Part shown: positions 51,001 to 64,000 of the stretch, one piece after another
Numbering within the stretch: position 1 is the first letter of the stretch
How the letters are laid out: every line of letters starts with the position of its first letter
DNA from: Tubiluchus corallicola
Lineage: Eukaryota > Priapulida > Priapulimorpha > Priapulimorphida > Tubiluchidae
Direction: 5' to 3'
Length of the DNA stretch: 64,000 bases
Assembly (NCBI GenBank): GCA_030141605.1
Contig: JAQGDQ010000114.1
Span: 310,001 to 374,000 of the forward strand
Made by a program: the position numbers and the translations under genes
The notes under the pieces: generated by a model
Database searches by the model: none
Seen by the model: the letters and a program-made list of their open reading frames with translations, nothing else
What the model was told of the DNA's origin: nothing

Positions 51001-51636
51001 ACACGAAAAAACTGACGGTAAACTGTTGAGACTGTACAACAGATCGGTATTTTGCTTTCTATTTCTGTATGATAACACAAGGAATGCAATGGACCTTTGG
51101 TATACGACTCGTGTCAATGCCCAATAACGTGGCCTTGCTGTATTCACTTACACAACGAAATAAATAAATGAGAACTAAAACTAGGAAAGAATTATGCTAT
51201 TGGAGTTTTGCTTACTCACTGTTGTTTTGATTGTACAAAATAGTTTGAACAACTTTTCAAATAAATAAGTCTGCTTTTGAAAGACTTCCACTTTATTACA
51301 CAACCATTAAATAAAAACCCAGATTTACTGATTAGAACAATTTTATACAGCTTATCAGTCACCACTTACTTAAGACAATTTGAACATTACAGAGTTTATA
51401 AAGTTTGTAATTCAGTTGGAATTAAAAGAAAATTATGTTATAGTAAAAACAAATCGGTTTGACTTCGGTCCAATATTTCAATTTAACTTGATATTTTTAT
51501 TTGAATTTGGTCTGGTTCGACTTGTGAACTTAGGTTTGTTGGCATCCAAGCATAAAAAAGTCGGGTTCAGTTCGGTTGTCTTTGATGTGCTCCTACTTGT
51601 CTGTTTCTCCCTTCCCCCTCTCATTCTCTTCTATTC

Positions 51637-51687
<51 letters not shown>

Positions 51688-52370
51688 CTAGCTTTTCAGA
51701 TTTGTCTTGTGAAATTTATTATTAAAGATTTCTGTGACTATGACTAATTAGAACATTTTGTTGTTGCCAATGTCGACATCATGCTGCTCAAAGAATTTTT
51801 CCATTAAAACTATGCTTAAGCATTGAAAAATCTCAGATGGAATTAAATTTTTCAAAAAACAAATGTCACCTTGAGCACGATATGAAAAAATTGAGAGTGA
51901 TGTAACAAATTTCTGGCTTTTGTTCCATTATTATTTATATGTGTAGTCTTGAAAAAGGCATACTTTTTTACACAAATTTACAAGTATGTTTTCGACAAAT
52001 GTTAGAGTAGCGAAGTGTAGTGATAGTGTACAACAAATCCTTAAAATCAAACCAATACACCAAGTGCCCAGACTAGTGTAATTATTTGCACTTCTTTGCA
52101 CAAGCTCTCTAATTATGTAGGATGTTGTCGTTTTTCTTAGCATATTCTTTCATTTTTGAGATTGTGATTATTCCACTGCAACATTGAACGCATTATATTT
52201 TGTTGTAGTGTGATAAAGAAGCTTCAGAGAAAGACTCAGAGGTAGATCAAAGAGGAAAACAGAAAAAGAATGGCACACCTAGAAGGTGGCAAATTATGGA
52301 AGGGAATTTTGATATTATTAAAGATGCATTTTGGAAAGAACATTCAGAAATCTTGAGAGATGACTTATGA
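48033..52370 (+). CDS. THG1L: tRNA-His guanylyltransferase, complete, five exons (300 aa)
   Basis: Exons 48033-48229, 49435-49611, 49823-49992, 50354-50550 and 52209-52370 total 903 nt, in phase throughout. The enzyme adds G(-1) to the 5' end of tRNA-His by 3'-5' polymerisation. [10 protein letters not shown] (D60) and [11 protein letters not shown] (D107) supply the metal-binding aspartates. Counted from the internal Met at residue 32 (MANSKYDYV) these are D29 and D76, the positions known for the human enzyme. [50 protein letters not shown] and [11 protein letters not shown] also match. The first 31 residues, with basic and hydrophobic character, may be a mitochondrial presequence. Thus either Met could start. 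Intron 4 (50551-52208) contains a (CT)n tract. A candidate AATAAA is at 52648-52653. Confidence 0.96.
51640..51684. repeat. (CT)n microsatellite in THG1L intron 4
   Basis: About 22 CT units preceded by C/T-rich sequence. Confidence 0.95.
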
Positions 52371-54549
52371 CGCATCCCAAATTGCAATTTTCATACAGAG
52401 TTGATACTGAATTTGAAAATCTTTTCAAGGTGTATGTGGACTGGTAGCTTATTGAAGCCATCTATCATCCTGGTAATTACATAATTAAATGTTCTACCAT
52501 TGTACTTGCGTGTTGTAGAAAGCTTGGTTTCACTTTTTTGTATTTTGGTTTTTGTATTTATAAAATTCATATTTACGATGAGGTGTAAACTTGTATATTG
52601 CAATATATTAAAATTTTAGTTTACCTCATTTTTGGTGCATTACAACCAATAAAAATTGTTTAATCTGAAATAGCCATTACTTCATAAGGGCTATATTAAT
52701 ATCTTGCCAGTGGTCTTGATGTCTTTGTGTATATTTTTACGAAACAGCAAGTTCAGTGATTGGAATTGCTAGTATAATATTGTTTGACTTTAAAATTAGG
52801 ATTTTCTTGAAAAAAAATAAATTTTTCAAAATTTTTTAATTTACAAAATAATTCTAAATTTTCTAAATGCTTTCAGCAATGACAGCCTAACATAAATCTT
52901 ATCATTCATGGCAGCAATTGTGATCATGACTGAAAGGTATGTCATTCTATCATAAAACTTTGTGTTCAAGTATTTTTTAGCAAGTATGTGGTCTAGCATT
53001 TATTATAGTGCAATAGTTATATAATTATGTACTATAAGTACCTCTTAATTAAATGTCTTTATGTTCAATTTACGTCTAAGTAATATATACTTTATTTATG
53101 TGTCAGCTAAACTTTGTAAAAAGTAGCGAAAATTGACTTTGTTACTACAACTAAGTGCTTGAGTACTGTTTTTCGAAACTAAAAGATAAACTGTTACTAG
53201 CAAGCCATCTATTTTTTTCTTTTATAGTCTCTCTTCCCTGCCTTCCTTGCTGAACATTCTTACTGATTTCCAGGGCACAAATAATGTTGTCTTCACATAA
53301 ATAACGCTGTTCATTCCAGAACTTTTCAAATAAAAATGAACTTAAAAATTATTTGTGTGCTGACTCATCAATGAACTGCTTGTTTCAAATAAATATTTTA
53401 CTATTCTAAATTTAGTGCATTTGTTGTATCATATTTTAAATAAAGAAGTGCAGCTGAATTCAGGTAGTGTGACCGTGCTACTGAGCACAGCAATCACATT
53501 TTTCCATAGTGTTTTCTCACAGTTAAGTCGCGTGGGAATGTACATAACTTACAATTTCATTAAGGTCTTCTGATGTACTATTGCACTATACAAAACTTTA
53601 TTTTTTTCACGAGTCTTCTGATGTACAATTACACTAGTACTTACATTGCTTAGTAACTGGGCTGATTATAAACTGCTACTGTACTATGTTATTTAACTTT
53701 TAAATAATTTCTTGTGATACCAAATGTGAAGAACATTGCTGTGTTAATATGATGTGTGATTACTCCTAAAAAAGGTTTCTTTTTAGTTTAGTACTCCCAT
53801 CTGCAGCAAATTCTATTCTTTTACAGTAGGACATTTCAGCAGGTTACCTTGAAACACCACTTTAGCAGCAAGTGAAGACTGTTTAACCATAGTAGTAATG
53901 ATGCCACATGATATCAAGACAATCTATTTTGATACGATAATGTTTTGGTGCTTTAGTAGGAAAGGAAAATTCGTGCAGAATATTAGTTTACATTTTTCTA
54001 CAGTACACCTGTAGTACAAAACCTGTTGCTAGGTAGGTAATGAGTAATAGCAGAAAATGCTTATTACATCCAAGTGAAACAATAGAGATTTTATAATGCC
54101 TCAAAATTTAGTGTGGAAGCCTTGTGTGTCTGGCACATAAGTCTTCAGTTGTGACAGGTATGATTGAAGTAGTGATTCGGAGAACTGAAATTCATCTAAC
54201 ATGTCTTGCGGATGTTTCAAAGCTTGTCTGGTTAATATTAATCAATGGTATGTTTTTCTACTGCCTTTTGCTTTTTAGTATGTTTTCAATGTGTTTGGTG
54301 GGGTTGAGGCCACTGAATTTCTAGGCCACTCAGTTCAATCGAATAAACTTATCTTAGAGTTTTTAGTTCATAGCTCCTCAAAATTGTGTGAAACTTGTGA
54401 GGCTTTACACTAAATTTTGAGGGTAAGACAATGTCTGTGTTGATCTTAACAATACTTTGATGTAATAAATTCATTTGTTGTATCGTTGTGTAACATGAAA
54501 TATTACACATTGATTGTACCTCATATGTGCACAAACACATGGTATAAAT
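52371..54549. other. THG1L 3' flank, no gene recognised
   Basis: Contains the candidate THG1L poly(A) signal at 52648. A short duplication of TCTTCTGATGTAC occurs about 50 bp apart near 53570 and 53613. Otherwise AT-rich with only short open frames. Confidence 0.4.
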
Positions 54550-54640
54550 CAGTGGTCTTCAACCTTTTTTAATGTCGTCCACCCCTAGTGGTGATTAAGT
54601 AGAAGCTATCCACCCCCCACCCCGAAAAAGTCTCATTAAA
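54550..54640. mobile_element. hAT-like transposon left end (tentative)
   Basis: CAGTGGTCTTCAACCTTTTT at 54550-54569 resembles the CAGTGGTTCTCAACCTTTTT ends of hAT/Charlie elements, followed by CCACCCCTAGTGG. A CCACCCCTAGACAG word recurs at 55260, but no inverted right end was found. Confidence 0.3.
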
Positions 54641-54779
54641 AATCTCACGTTTTTATTTTTAATATTTAAAATCTGTGTTTCATATCTTATTTCTATGACT
54701 ATGTAACCAGGAAAAAGCAGTTTCTCTTATTTTTTATTTAACTTTCACATAGCTTCAGAAATAAGAGGTATAAGTTTTG

Positions 54780-54920
54780 CAAAAAACCGCCAAAAAATGA
54801 CCATTTTTGGATGTTTTGCGCCTCCCTGTGGGCCCGATTCGAAAAATAAACCCCCAATGGCATGACACTAGATCGAGACCTTTCGTTTGATATATAGATC
54901 GCCGCAAATGGTGCCGTCAT
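54780..54920 (-). repeat. Dispersed repeat related to that at 17.8-18.6 kb
   Basis: On minus, CAAACGAAAGGTCTCGATC followed by ATGCCATTGGGGG parallels the TCAAATGAAAGRTCTYGRTG core seen three times at 17.8-18.6 kb. Confidence 0.4.
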
Positions 54921-55681
54921 CGGAGCTGTATCCTCGAATCTTATATATATATACCAGCGAAATTAATATATAGATTACTTACCCACAAGAGTCACCACTC
55001 CCTGAGTCCACAGTTGACAGTGTTACCAATTGAGAGCGGGAACTCAGCCGCGTGATTCGTGTCAACCAACGGCAAGACAGTCCCTCGCGTGGTTGCACTA
55101 CCGGGGCCTTGCGAGTAGGCGAGATGGCAACCTCGATGTTACAATAGGTAAATATGCATTTGTAGTCTGTATTTTAAGAAATATAGGAGAGGGAGAGAAA
55201 GAGAGTCTCTTGTATATTATACAGACACCTGCAGGTGAGGATCTCGCCCACCCAGTAGTCCACCCCTAGACAGCTATAAATAAATAGAATAACCTGTTGA
55301 TAGGTTGCTGAGTATTATTGTAAATAGGTATATTGTACATGAACAGGTACTGACCAATTCTTTGTGCAGCTTGCTACTGCCATTAAGCGGCAACTTTGAT
55401 ACAAATTAAATACGTTTTTTATGTAAAACAAACTGGCAGAAATATCAATTTTGGGTCTCTGTTTAAAGTGTAGAAGTACATATTTATATATACCTATGTC
55501 TTTTTCTTACACGCAGCTTCAGTCAAGAAGGACTCCGTGAAGTTAATTAAACTCTGTATATGTATCGCAGTTACAACTAATACTACTAAAATTTAGAAAT
55601 GTTAATTTTGTTATTTTAGTTTACTTATATGGTGATAAGGTTTATCCAAAATAGGTTTTTTACCCATTTTTATTGTGCCAG

Positions 55682-55789
55682 GAGCATAAATTTGTTATCT
55701 CATTTGGCGCCAAGTTTTACATGGAGTTGGTTCCTAAACTTTTTTCGGAAATGGTTTACTCTAACATCAGAACGGACTTGCTGGATGAT
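55682..55789 (+). CDS. Orphan candidate exon of an unidentified gene (36 codons)
   Basis: A fully open 108-bp segment lies between a TTTTTATTGTGCCAG acceptor and a GTAAGA donor. It starts EHKFVISFGAKFYMELVPKL and continues to TDLLDD. The composition is protein-like and the length is a whole number of codons. I do not recognise the family, and no neighbouring exon in phase was identified. The gene's other exons may lie in distant sequence or off the window. Confidence 0.4.
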
Positions 55790-57739
55790 GTAAGATTTCA
55801 GTGATTCCCAATATGTCGTTATTAATATTGGCACATTATTGTGTAAGTGTTGTGACTGAAACAGTATAATTAGGTAGTATTTTTTGTTTTATCTGTTGAT
55901 TCATTCACTTAGTGCTAACTAACTGACTGGCTGACCAACTGATTTATTTATTGATTTGGTTGTTTCTTTATGTGCTGTGATAATATGCTTATCTAATACT
56001 GTGATTTTATAAACACCGTTTTGCATCACATTTTGATGTACATTTACCTCTAATCCAATTTTTAATAAAGTTGCTCTTTCACTATAATGATTTTCAAAAA
56101 CTGCTTTGACGAGTTGTAATCTGGCTAAATTAATTTGCAACCAAGCTTATCCAGTGTATAATCTTTATCCTTTCGATGTGACCAATGTAAATTGGAAAAC
56201 TATTTAATACTTAATAAACTGCATGACTTTGAAGTGTTGCTAAATGGTCATGTTGCTACATATTGATGAGTCTATGAATGGGTGATCTCTGTAGCATTAG
56301 ACATAAATGTTGCATCAACGATATTACATGGCTAAAAGCAGTAGTAATAAAATTATCTTGAGACGAAAATGTTAACATGTAAAAATGTGTCAACTTTTTT
56401 AAATTTACACAGTGTGTCACCTTGAGAACAAGTTTGTTCCTAGCCTATGAATAACAGGTAGGTACGTAACCCTTGACTGATTATATGCAACAAAGGAGAT
56501 GTTCTCATTGACTGTGGGACAGCTCCATTTGTTTAATTCAGGAAATCGTTTTAGAGATATTGCTGTCATAGAAGCAGTTAGGAACCTACCCTTGTCGGTT
56601 GACTAACTTTGAGTGTCATGCAGCTTGTTTAGAGATGAGCTTCTTCAGCTAAAAATAGATCGATAATTATGTAAAAACATAATTCGACACTTCGGTTTAA
56701 GTGTACCATTACTTTCCATTTTTAAATTCATCAACACAATGACTGTTAACAGTGAAGCGCCATCAATTTGGTATGTTTAAGTAGGCTTACAAGTTACGTA
56801 TATAGTTTATGAAAGTTGATGGCTAAACAAGGTTCATGTTTGACTAAGCAATGTGTGAACAATCAGTGTGGTGAATTATTGGCGTTCATAATGAGCATGC
56901 CTTGAGAGCCGAGATGTACTCTGGGCAGCCGTAATATCACCGGTACAGGCTTCATTTGCAGTAGCAGCATTCTCTCTGATCAATACATTCTTCTTGCTCG
57001 CAGACATGCAATGATAATGCTTGCTGCTTGCTCAGGACGGCAACTGCTGTTGGCGACATTGAGTGACACGGAGCAGTGAGTATGTCTGGTTACTTCGTCC
57101 TGCCAATATATAGCAGTCTTCCTGTAAATACGTGTAAATTGCAGTGTTTTTCGGTGAACATATCATCATCAAATAATTTACTTGCCTTTTCAGGTAAGTG
57201 GGCTGCGAAATTTATTCCGAAAGTAAAACCGCGCGTGTAGCTAGAGATGTTGCAGTTCGTAAAAGTTGTTATTCTTTCAAACGCATCTAAAGAATTTTCT
57301 TGTCCATCTTCTATACAATTACATGTATTCAGTTGGATTCTGGGTTCTTTTTGTTAATTTAGTTGGTATTTAGTAAATTAATAAGCTTAATACTAAGAAG
57401 TTGCAGTTTATTTCCTTTTCTTTGTGAAGAATAGTGAAAACATCATGTTCGTCTGAATAAAAGTAAGACCTGTTTTTTGTTGTTGTTTTAGATGCATTGT
57501 TAACACTAAATGATATTTTTTGTCTTAACATTCTTGCCTTTCGCATACTTTCTTTTTTAGTCTCTGAGCACGCTGTCATCAAGGTCTCAAAAAAGACCTA
57601 TGATGAAAAATCATTAAGTTAAAGCCTGCTAGGTGAAATCTGAAAGTGAAACATTTAAACTACAATGCGTTGTAATAGCCACTTTGATAGAAACAAGAAA
57701 ATATTTGGTTCCATGGGAAAATTGATTATGGAAATTACA
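55790..57739. other. No gene recognised; GC-richer patch at 56880-57080
   Basis: The patch at 56880-57080 is less AT-rich than its surroundings and ends near GAGCAGTGAGTATG. It could be an untranslated first exon, but no open frame or promoter motif supports that. Confidence 0.3.
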
Positions 57740-58090
57740 GAGAAAGAGTAAAGCAACTTAAGCAGAATGAAACGTTATAGATCAGGTTGTTTTGGCTGTA
57801 ATTTAGACGTTGAGCTCAAGATCTATTTGCTGAAAAGTTAGGAATGACTAAGTTAATTTTTAATTTAATTAAAAGTCGTTTATGTAATGGTCATATAGAG
57901 TTACTGTTTGGTGATTTATTTGCATATAACTTTAAATCATGTGAATTCCACTGTAGACTGAATTTCTGTAATTTTTCTTTCTGTAACCGAATCGTAGATA
58001 TTTGGAATTGTTTAGCTCCTGATACAGTTCGTGATAGCTATTGCTAAAGTTTCTGCGTCACTGTTAGAGGGCACCTATAAGTGCTTGGCT
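57740..58090 (+). mobile_element. LINE C-terminal relic
   Basis: CRLNFCNFSFCNRIVDIWNC followed by LAPDTVRDS matches the usual LINE ending (F..R.VD.WNSLPD.VV). Only the C-terminal end remains. Confidence 0.6.
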
Positions 58091-61000
58091 TGGTGGTTTC
58101 TCCTCGTCTTTCTGTCGCATATGTTGGAAAGAATAAACATTTAAATTTACATTTACGAAACGAACATTTTCTTGGTAAAGAGCTGTATTATTGTTCTCAT
58201 AGAAAGTAGTTTCAATGAAGGGTGTCAATAAATTTCGCAAGAGTAAAATTTATGTCATAACTTATTGCTTGTTTCAAATACACTGACACTGGCTCTTGTG
58301 AAAATTTATTACCGTAAGAAAGTTTGGTCTGAGCGATCACTTTTTGTGTTTTTGTGCGTCGTGATTGGTTTCTGTGCCTTTCAAAAGGCTTAAGATATTT
58401 ACCCCATTAATTTATTCAATTAAGATTGAAAATAAGCGTATAAATAGTAAATACATTATGCACATAAACATGAACATAAACGGCATAAGCATTTGCAACA
58501 ATTTGTTGTCACGCAATTCCTGACTAGTGAATGGATTAATTAGTGACTTCGTTGGAAGTAAAAATATTGTCACCGCTTCATAGAACATCCTAATTGCCTT
58601 TTTCATAATCTGTAGTTGCATTTGTTGCCAGAGAATAATATTAACACATAAGAGCCGTTAATAAGAGTGATAGGCTTATAACTGTATTGTGATTTTCAGG
58701 ATTTATATTTGCTAGAATGCTGCTAGTTCTTGTATTTTTTTAAATCTTAGTTGTCTAGGAAACTATGAAAATTTGAGTGCATGGGAAGCTAGGAGAATTT
58801 AAAGTGCAAAATCAAAAGAAAAAGATGCGAAATTAATTTCATTAACTAGCTTTACAAATTTGATCATTTAAAGTTTTAATTTTAATCAGTGCATTTGCAG
58901 GCAGGAAAGCCAAGTTTTTTCTTCAATTTCAAAATGGTTTTTTTACAATAAGTGTTTTTATAATATGCTATCAAGTCAGTCTGGGGCACAATCATAACTC
59001 ATGATCTGATAAAGTTGTCAATAGTGCCTGACAACTTTCTGGCTATCAGTCAGAATGAGTATGTCTGAGTACCTATGCATGACTGTTTTTTTATTGTTTT
59101 GTTTTTTAATTACCAATTTCTGTCTTTCTGCTTTTAGTAGTAATTTTGTTTTTTGTCATGTAAACGACTTGAGTGCTTGACTTTTACTGCTGTGCCGTAA
59201 ATTGTTTTGGTAGTAAAGTTGGCTACTATTTTTACTTTATTAGCAGCAGTCATTTATAGTTTTTATGTAGTATGCGTATGACAAAAGAAAATTATATCTT
59301 ACTTGAATCTCATTGTGCACCTTGACTCTGTTGTAAAATGCATCCATTTAATTATTGTGTATCAATTTGGAATCAGTTTCAGTTTCGTTCAGCTACATGT
59401 ACATGTATGGCTTAAGCATGCAGCTGTGCATTAAGACGTAATTGTGTTTTTTCAAGATCTTAATCGGTACTTATGTTGCTGTTTATATTTTTTATTTACT
59501 GGTAATTTAATTTTGTTATTAACTATTTAGGTACCACTAAGGGAATAAGTATCCATTGAGCATACTTAATTTTATGGTAATTATTGTAAGATTTTTTTGT
59601 GTTTAATAGTTATACATGTATATCCAAATAAATGAATCAGTCAAAATTTTGCGTCGGCGATTCTGGTTATAGTACTTGGGTGGTAAGAACCGAAATTCCT
59701 GTATTTCCTAGATAGCATTCATAAATCGCACGAAAGGGAATTCAAGTTAGTAATAACGTTGTTTTTCTGTGTGCCACTTTTATTTCGATATAAACATAGT
59801 TCTAAGTTTAGGGGTTTCTGAAACCTATATAGTGGTTAAATCGCCACGTATGTCTAGTAAATTTCTGTGGGGCATTTCTGCTTGTTCTGGATTTTAGCAA
59901 CTACCCGGTTTCATTTAAAAGGAAAACTGCCATTTGAGTACTGTATAAATGACTTGTGCGTGACGTAAAAGGAAGAATCATGTAATTTTGCAAGCAATTA
60001 AGTTTTAGTTGGGAATTTCTGTTAAGGTAAAACAAACCTTCACTGATCCTAAAAGGTGTTACGCTAGTACATTTTATGGCTGGTTACTGAAATATTTTTT
60101 TAAGTCTTTGGTATTAATTTCTTCGTGTGGATGTAACAGTGGGAAAAGGGAAGGGTAACATGTTGCGATTTTCCAACAAGTATTTCGTGCAGCAGTGATA
60201 TTGTAGCCTTCATCGATGTAGAAAGCTCACGAATGCGAATTACTCTATAATTGCACCATGCACGAGTTTAATGTTAAATGTGAGGCATATGTATTATAGG
60301 ACATTTGCGTAGGCTGAAGTTTCTAGATGATGATGGTGCATTAACTAATGAAGCCTATTTTACCGATAATGTATCCATCTATGGGGTACATGATCGACTG
60401 AGGACCAATAAGCCAATACTAGCATGCTAACAGTGCTCATAGAAATGATGCATGAGTCAATAATGCAATGTATATATAATGACAGTATGATTCATAAACC
60501 TTATTTAGTAGCAAAATAAATAATAATAATAATAATAATTTAAATTGTATTTCAAAACTTCAGGCAACAAATCATTTTTTGCAAGTTTTGTACAGATGCA
60601 TTTGTATATTTGTAAGTGCTATCACAGTAATTCTCGTTTTCGGTTGCAAAAACTTGACGTTATTAATTATTAACGATAATGCGTCCAGCCTCCCAGTTTA
60701 ATAGCAAATGATTCGGAACCTTTACCTTTTAATTCTGTATAGTGAGATTAATCATCATGACTTCATGGTTTGCCGACAGTGTCAAACAGGAGGATTATTA
60801 AAACCTGAGCTGACTTTATCACAAAATGTATATAAAAAAAATTGCCCGCTCTTGTGCAGCGTCGTTACATGTTTCGGTTTTCCTTCTGAGATGATTTTTC
60901 TTTTCGATACCGTGATCACAAGCAAAATTAACTCACTCATTAACGTTATAATGAGGAAGTAGTGCTACCTCCGCGGGATTTTTGCGGTGAACGCAAATAA

Positions 61001-61461
61001 GCAGGTATATTCAGGTAACCTATAAGGATTCAGAAGCAATATGCTGCCATAATATCTTCTTGTTTTGCCAAAAGTTAGCAGCAAAATTTCAAACTTCCTG
61101 CTATGATACCTATAAACACAATTCGATTTGAAACTAAGCCATTTAAACTGTACAGAAATGCTGTTCATGACGTTTTTAAGGTTATTGTGTTGCCCTAGAG
61201 GCCTGGACGTTGCCTTGTAATTTTCCACAACATTATTAGGAAAAAATCCGTTTACTGTTGTAATTAATGATGATACTGATGATCACTTTCGCTAATTCAT
61301 TTATATAGCTGATTTTGAATCTTCTGTGTGTGTTTTTATTGATAAAATCTTGTTTGTCGTAATTTGAAAATCCTTATTGAGTTTATCATAAGTTACACAA
61401 GTTTACTCATTATTGCTGCTTCTATCGTGTACTAGTGGTATGCTACTTTTATTGATTTTTA
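58091..61461. other. No gene recognised
   Basis: AT-rich sequence with a short (AAT)n run at about 60522-60540. Open frames at 60708-60962 and 60965-61228 lack recognisable motifs. Confidence 0.35.
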
Positions 61462-64000
61462 AGTAGTAGTAGTAGTTTATTGACATTAGTCCAGCAAGCA
61501 CTTCAAAACAAAATAACTATAAACATTCATTCTGCATGCATCACTTATACGTGTACTATACAATGGTATTGTAGAGAGATTGTCACGGGAATAAATTTAA
61601 TATATCTGTAATTACTTTTGCACATGTTTCCGGCTCTAAATTAAACAGATCGTCTGCGCTATTAAAAGCAACAATACAACAATATCATATTGTATCTCCT
61701 TCCGTTACTCTACATCTTGTTACTACGTGTTCTTGTACGTCATCTTCGCAAGTATTACACAGTCTTCTATGGTGCGGTACCGGGGGTCTTGTCCATCTCC
61801 CTGTTTTGACTTTCAATAATGTGCAGATAAAAGAAACCGGCTAAAATTATTACACATGAATCAGCCATATTAATAATATATACCTGGTGCTGTTTTAAGT
61901 GATGGACTGGGAAATACATAAGTTGCAAAACATGTTTTTTGTTAAACTCTTCCTTCTTATCACCTCGCGTAAATTCATTGGGATATAATTAGAGTAAGAC
62001 ATAAATTCTCTGTAACGACTGAAATTTAAATTTGTTGAATTTTTCATTACAGGCAATCGATAGGGGCTCATCTTCACTGATATTGGGCATCTTCTTAGAT
62101 AACAGTTGTCTCCGCTTTTTCAAAATTAATTCTTTTAAAAGAGGCATATCTGCTTCTATGTAACACAACTCGTTTCGTGAAGAATATTTTATTTCCAGTA
62201 GCGCTTTCACAACTTTATTGTATCAAACAGCGAGTGCTTTAAAGTATGACGTTAACCAAGTTTCTGCAGCGTAAACCAGCGCACTTGTAATGCAAGTATC
62301 TGCTAGAGTTTTCTTCGGCGTAAATGGCATATTATATTTATAGTTGATGAACGATATAAATTTCAGCAGGTGTTTTGTTTTATCATGAACATGTTCTCGC
62401 ATAACAGACCACACATCTCCATCGTCTGTTATTGGTGAGCCTGAGCACCAGTACGTTTTCGTATAGTTAATCTTGAGATTTCCAAAGTGAAATTTGTAGT
62501 GTCTTCGGGGAATTATTAACAACAATAAATTGTCTTGTCTTTGTTTACCACCATTCCGTAATCCTTACAAAACTCGAGTAGTAATTCAAATTTTGTAGCA
62601 CATGCTTGTTTACTGGCAGAAAGTATAGCAGTGTTGTCCATCAGTAAAAGTGTGTGAAGATTTCCAAGGAAGCCGTCAATAATCTTACATCCCATGAAGT
62701 CTAGATAAAACACAAAGAGCAAACAACTCATTGGCGCTCCCTGCTTCACACCAATTGATGCATCAATTATGATAGTTCGTAATGATAAACGTGTGCACTT
62801 ACACATTTCTCTAATCGCTATCAAAAATCTTCAAGCACACCCAGCGTTTTTCAGTAAGTAGATCAGCTTATTCCGGGATACCTTATCGTAGGCTTGTTTA
62901 AAATCAACAAATTATATCTAAAATTTTCTCCTTTCACTTTCGCATATTCGATTAATAAGCGTATTGCTAGTATCTACTCCAAGCAGCCTCTGTTGTTTTG
63001 TTCTCCTGTCTGTTGGGCACGAGGTTTATACCATAGGCTAAACCGCAATGCCATTATTGTCTCATAACTGTTTGCTTAACCTGTCCAAAACGACAATCCC
63101 TCTGTAATTGCTGCACATCCTTTCTTAAAAATTGCCTCTAGTTAGAGATGCACCATTGGGCAGGGTATTTACCATACCAACATATTTTATTGAATAAATC
63201 CAAAATCACCACTCTCCAATGAGATGAAGTTAAAAAGACTGTCGTTCCAGCCAGTTGCAGTCCAGAGACTTAGAGTCTTTGTTAACAATTAACTACCTCC
63301 AGTAATTAACCTGATTGTTCCAGTCATTCGCTGCATGGCTAGCAGTAGTATATAGCAGTAGACATGACTATATATATCTAATATACCATCAACACAATAA
63401 GCTAAATCAATGAAATTCGTGTAATCACTTATATAATGATCAGGGAGACAACCATAAAAGTTTTTGTTACCAATATTACAGGATTTTAGCGCCTCCTAAC
63501 TGTATTTCCAACATACGACATTCCTGAAGCAGAGGCTTCTTCTGAAATAGCTTGCACATCTATGCCTGTTATGTGATTAGCATTCAACAAAACCGGTGCA
63601 TGATCAGAGTGACAGACATTACTGGCAGGCCTTTTTAAGAATGAATGTAACACGAACGAAGCAGTTTTCTACACATAGTACATAAACTATTTCCGAGATA
63701 TATCGACCAAGCCGTCTAGGCGTCAAACCAGTTTTAAATAAGTGTCAATTTACAAACAGGTTGTTCACAATACACAGATCATTATCTCCACAAATGTCGC
63801 TTAACATGCTTCCTGACATATTACAAGTGGTATCCTCGCTAGCAGTGTAATGTACATTATTTAAATCATCAGTATAGACAAAGGATGGTAATTCCCAATG
63901 CGCGCATTCATATCCCCTCCTAAAATAATCTGTTTTCCTGTACGTATGCCGAAATTTTTCCTGTATTCTAGCAAACAATATAACTCTATCATCATAAAAC
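61462..64000 (-). mobile_element. Long LINE on minus strand with endonuclease, RT and C-terminal Cys/His region; 5' end off window
   Basis: Reading minus, GGDMNARIG near 63930-63910 is the GDxNAR motif of the apurinic endonuclease domain. NYRGI near 63105, VDFKQAYDKVSRNKLIYLLK (62910-62850), GVKQGAPMSCLLFVFYLDFM (62750-62690) and LLLMDNTAILSAS (62650-62610) give the RT order. The YADD box has decayed to LMDN. WCSGSPITDDGD and ALVYAAETWL follow, then CNTCEDDVQEHVVTRC near 61735, a CCHC-like end. A 3' tail of AATAAA plus (CTA)n ends at 61462. Many stops and frameshifts make it inactive. Confidence 0.85.

Noticed and set aside
54990-55130. tRNA-like or SINE-like segment (CTCAATTGGTAACACTG on minus)
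   Set aside because: It recalls a tRNA D-arm, but no B box, acceptor stem or cloverleaf could be completed.

Overview
This is an AT-rich, intron-rich animal genome. It carries spliced orthologues of the metazoan genes SNRPA1, HSC70, STUM/SPEC3, MRPL24 and THG1L, an unassigned C2H2 zinc-finger gene, many decayed non-LTR retrotransposons, several DNA-transposon derivatives, TG microsatellites and TTAGGG-type repeats. An invertebrate is likely. The phylum cannot be fixed from the sequence alone. There are no operons, CRISPR arrays or bacterial signals.

Layout. 1-3.9 kb (+): the last three coding exons of U2 snRNP A' (SNRPA1), with an inverted pair of LINE relics in one intron. 6.8-13.1 kb (-): one six-exon zinc-finger gene of 626 residues. 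Its C-terminal 284-residue open frame looks like a separate gene until a phase-matched GTAAGC donor inside the fourth exon is noticed. 13.3-13.8 kb: remnant of a pogo/Tigger-like transposon. 14.9-19 kb: LINE 3' end, two long (TG)n arrays and a dispersed repeat. 20.5-25.3 kb (-): complete nine-coding-exon cytosolic HSC70 of 653 residues, with a 5'UTR intron and a perfect three-unit heat-shock element. 26.6-28.3 kb: a Harbinger-like element, a promoter-like island and a foldback element. 29.6-34.2 kb (+): complete four-exon STUM/SPEC3 membrane protein, with a striking hairpin in intron 1. 34.9-40.7 kb (-): complete six-exon mitochondrial ribosomal protein L24, convergent with STUM. A 313-bp pogo-like MITE lies inside it. 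40.9-47.4 kb: nested LINE relics and a 358-bp MITE with a 4-bp target duplication. 48.0-52.4 kb (+): complete five-exon tRNA-His guanylyltransferase (THG1L). 52.4-64 kb: mostly empty, with one orphan exon near 55.7 kb, one LINE relic near 57.9 kb and a long minus-strand LINE running off the right edge.

The host genes are unrelated housekeeping or membrane functions: splicing, folding, mitochondrial translation and tRNA maturation. They do not form a cluster with a shared pathway. Splice sites were called by reading phase-consistent GT/AG pairs and by recalled family similarity. No alignment or transcript data were available.
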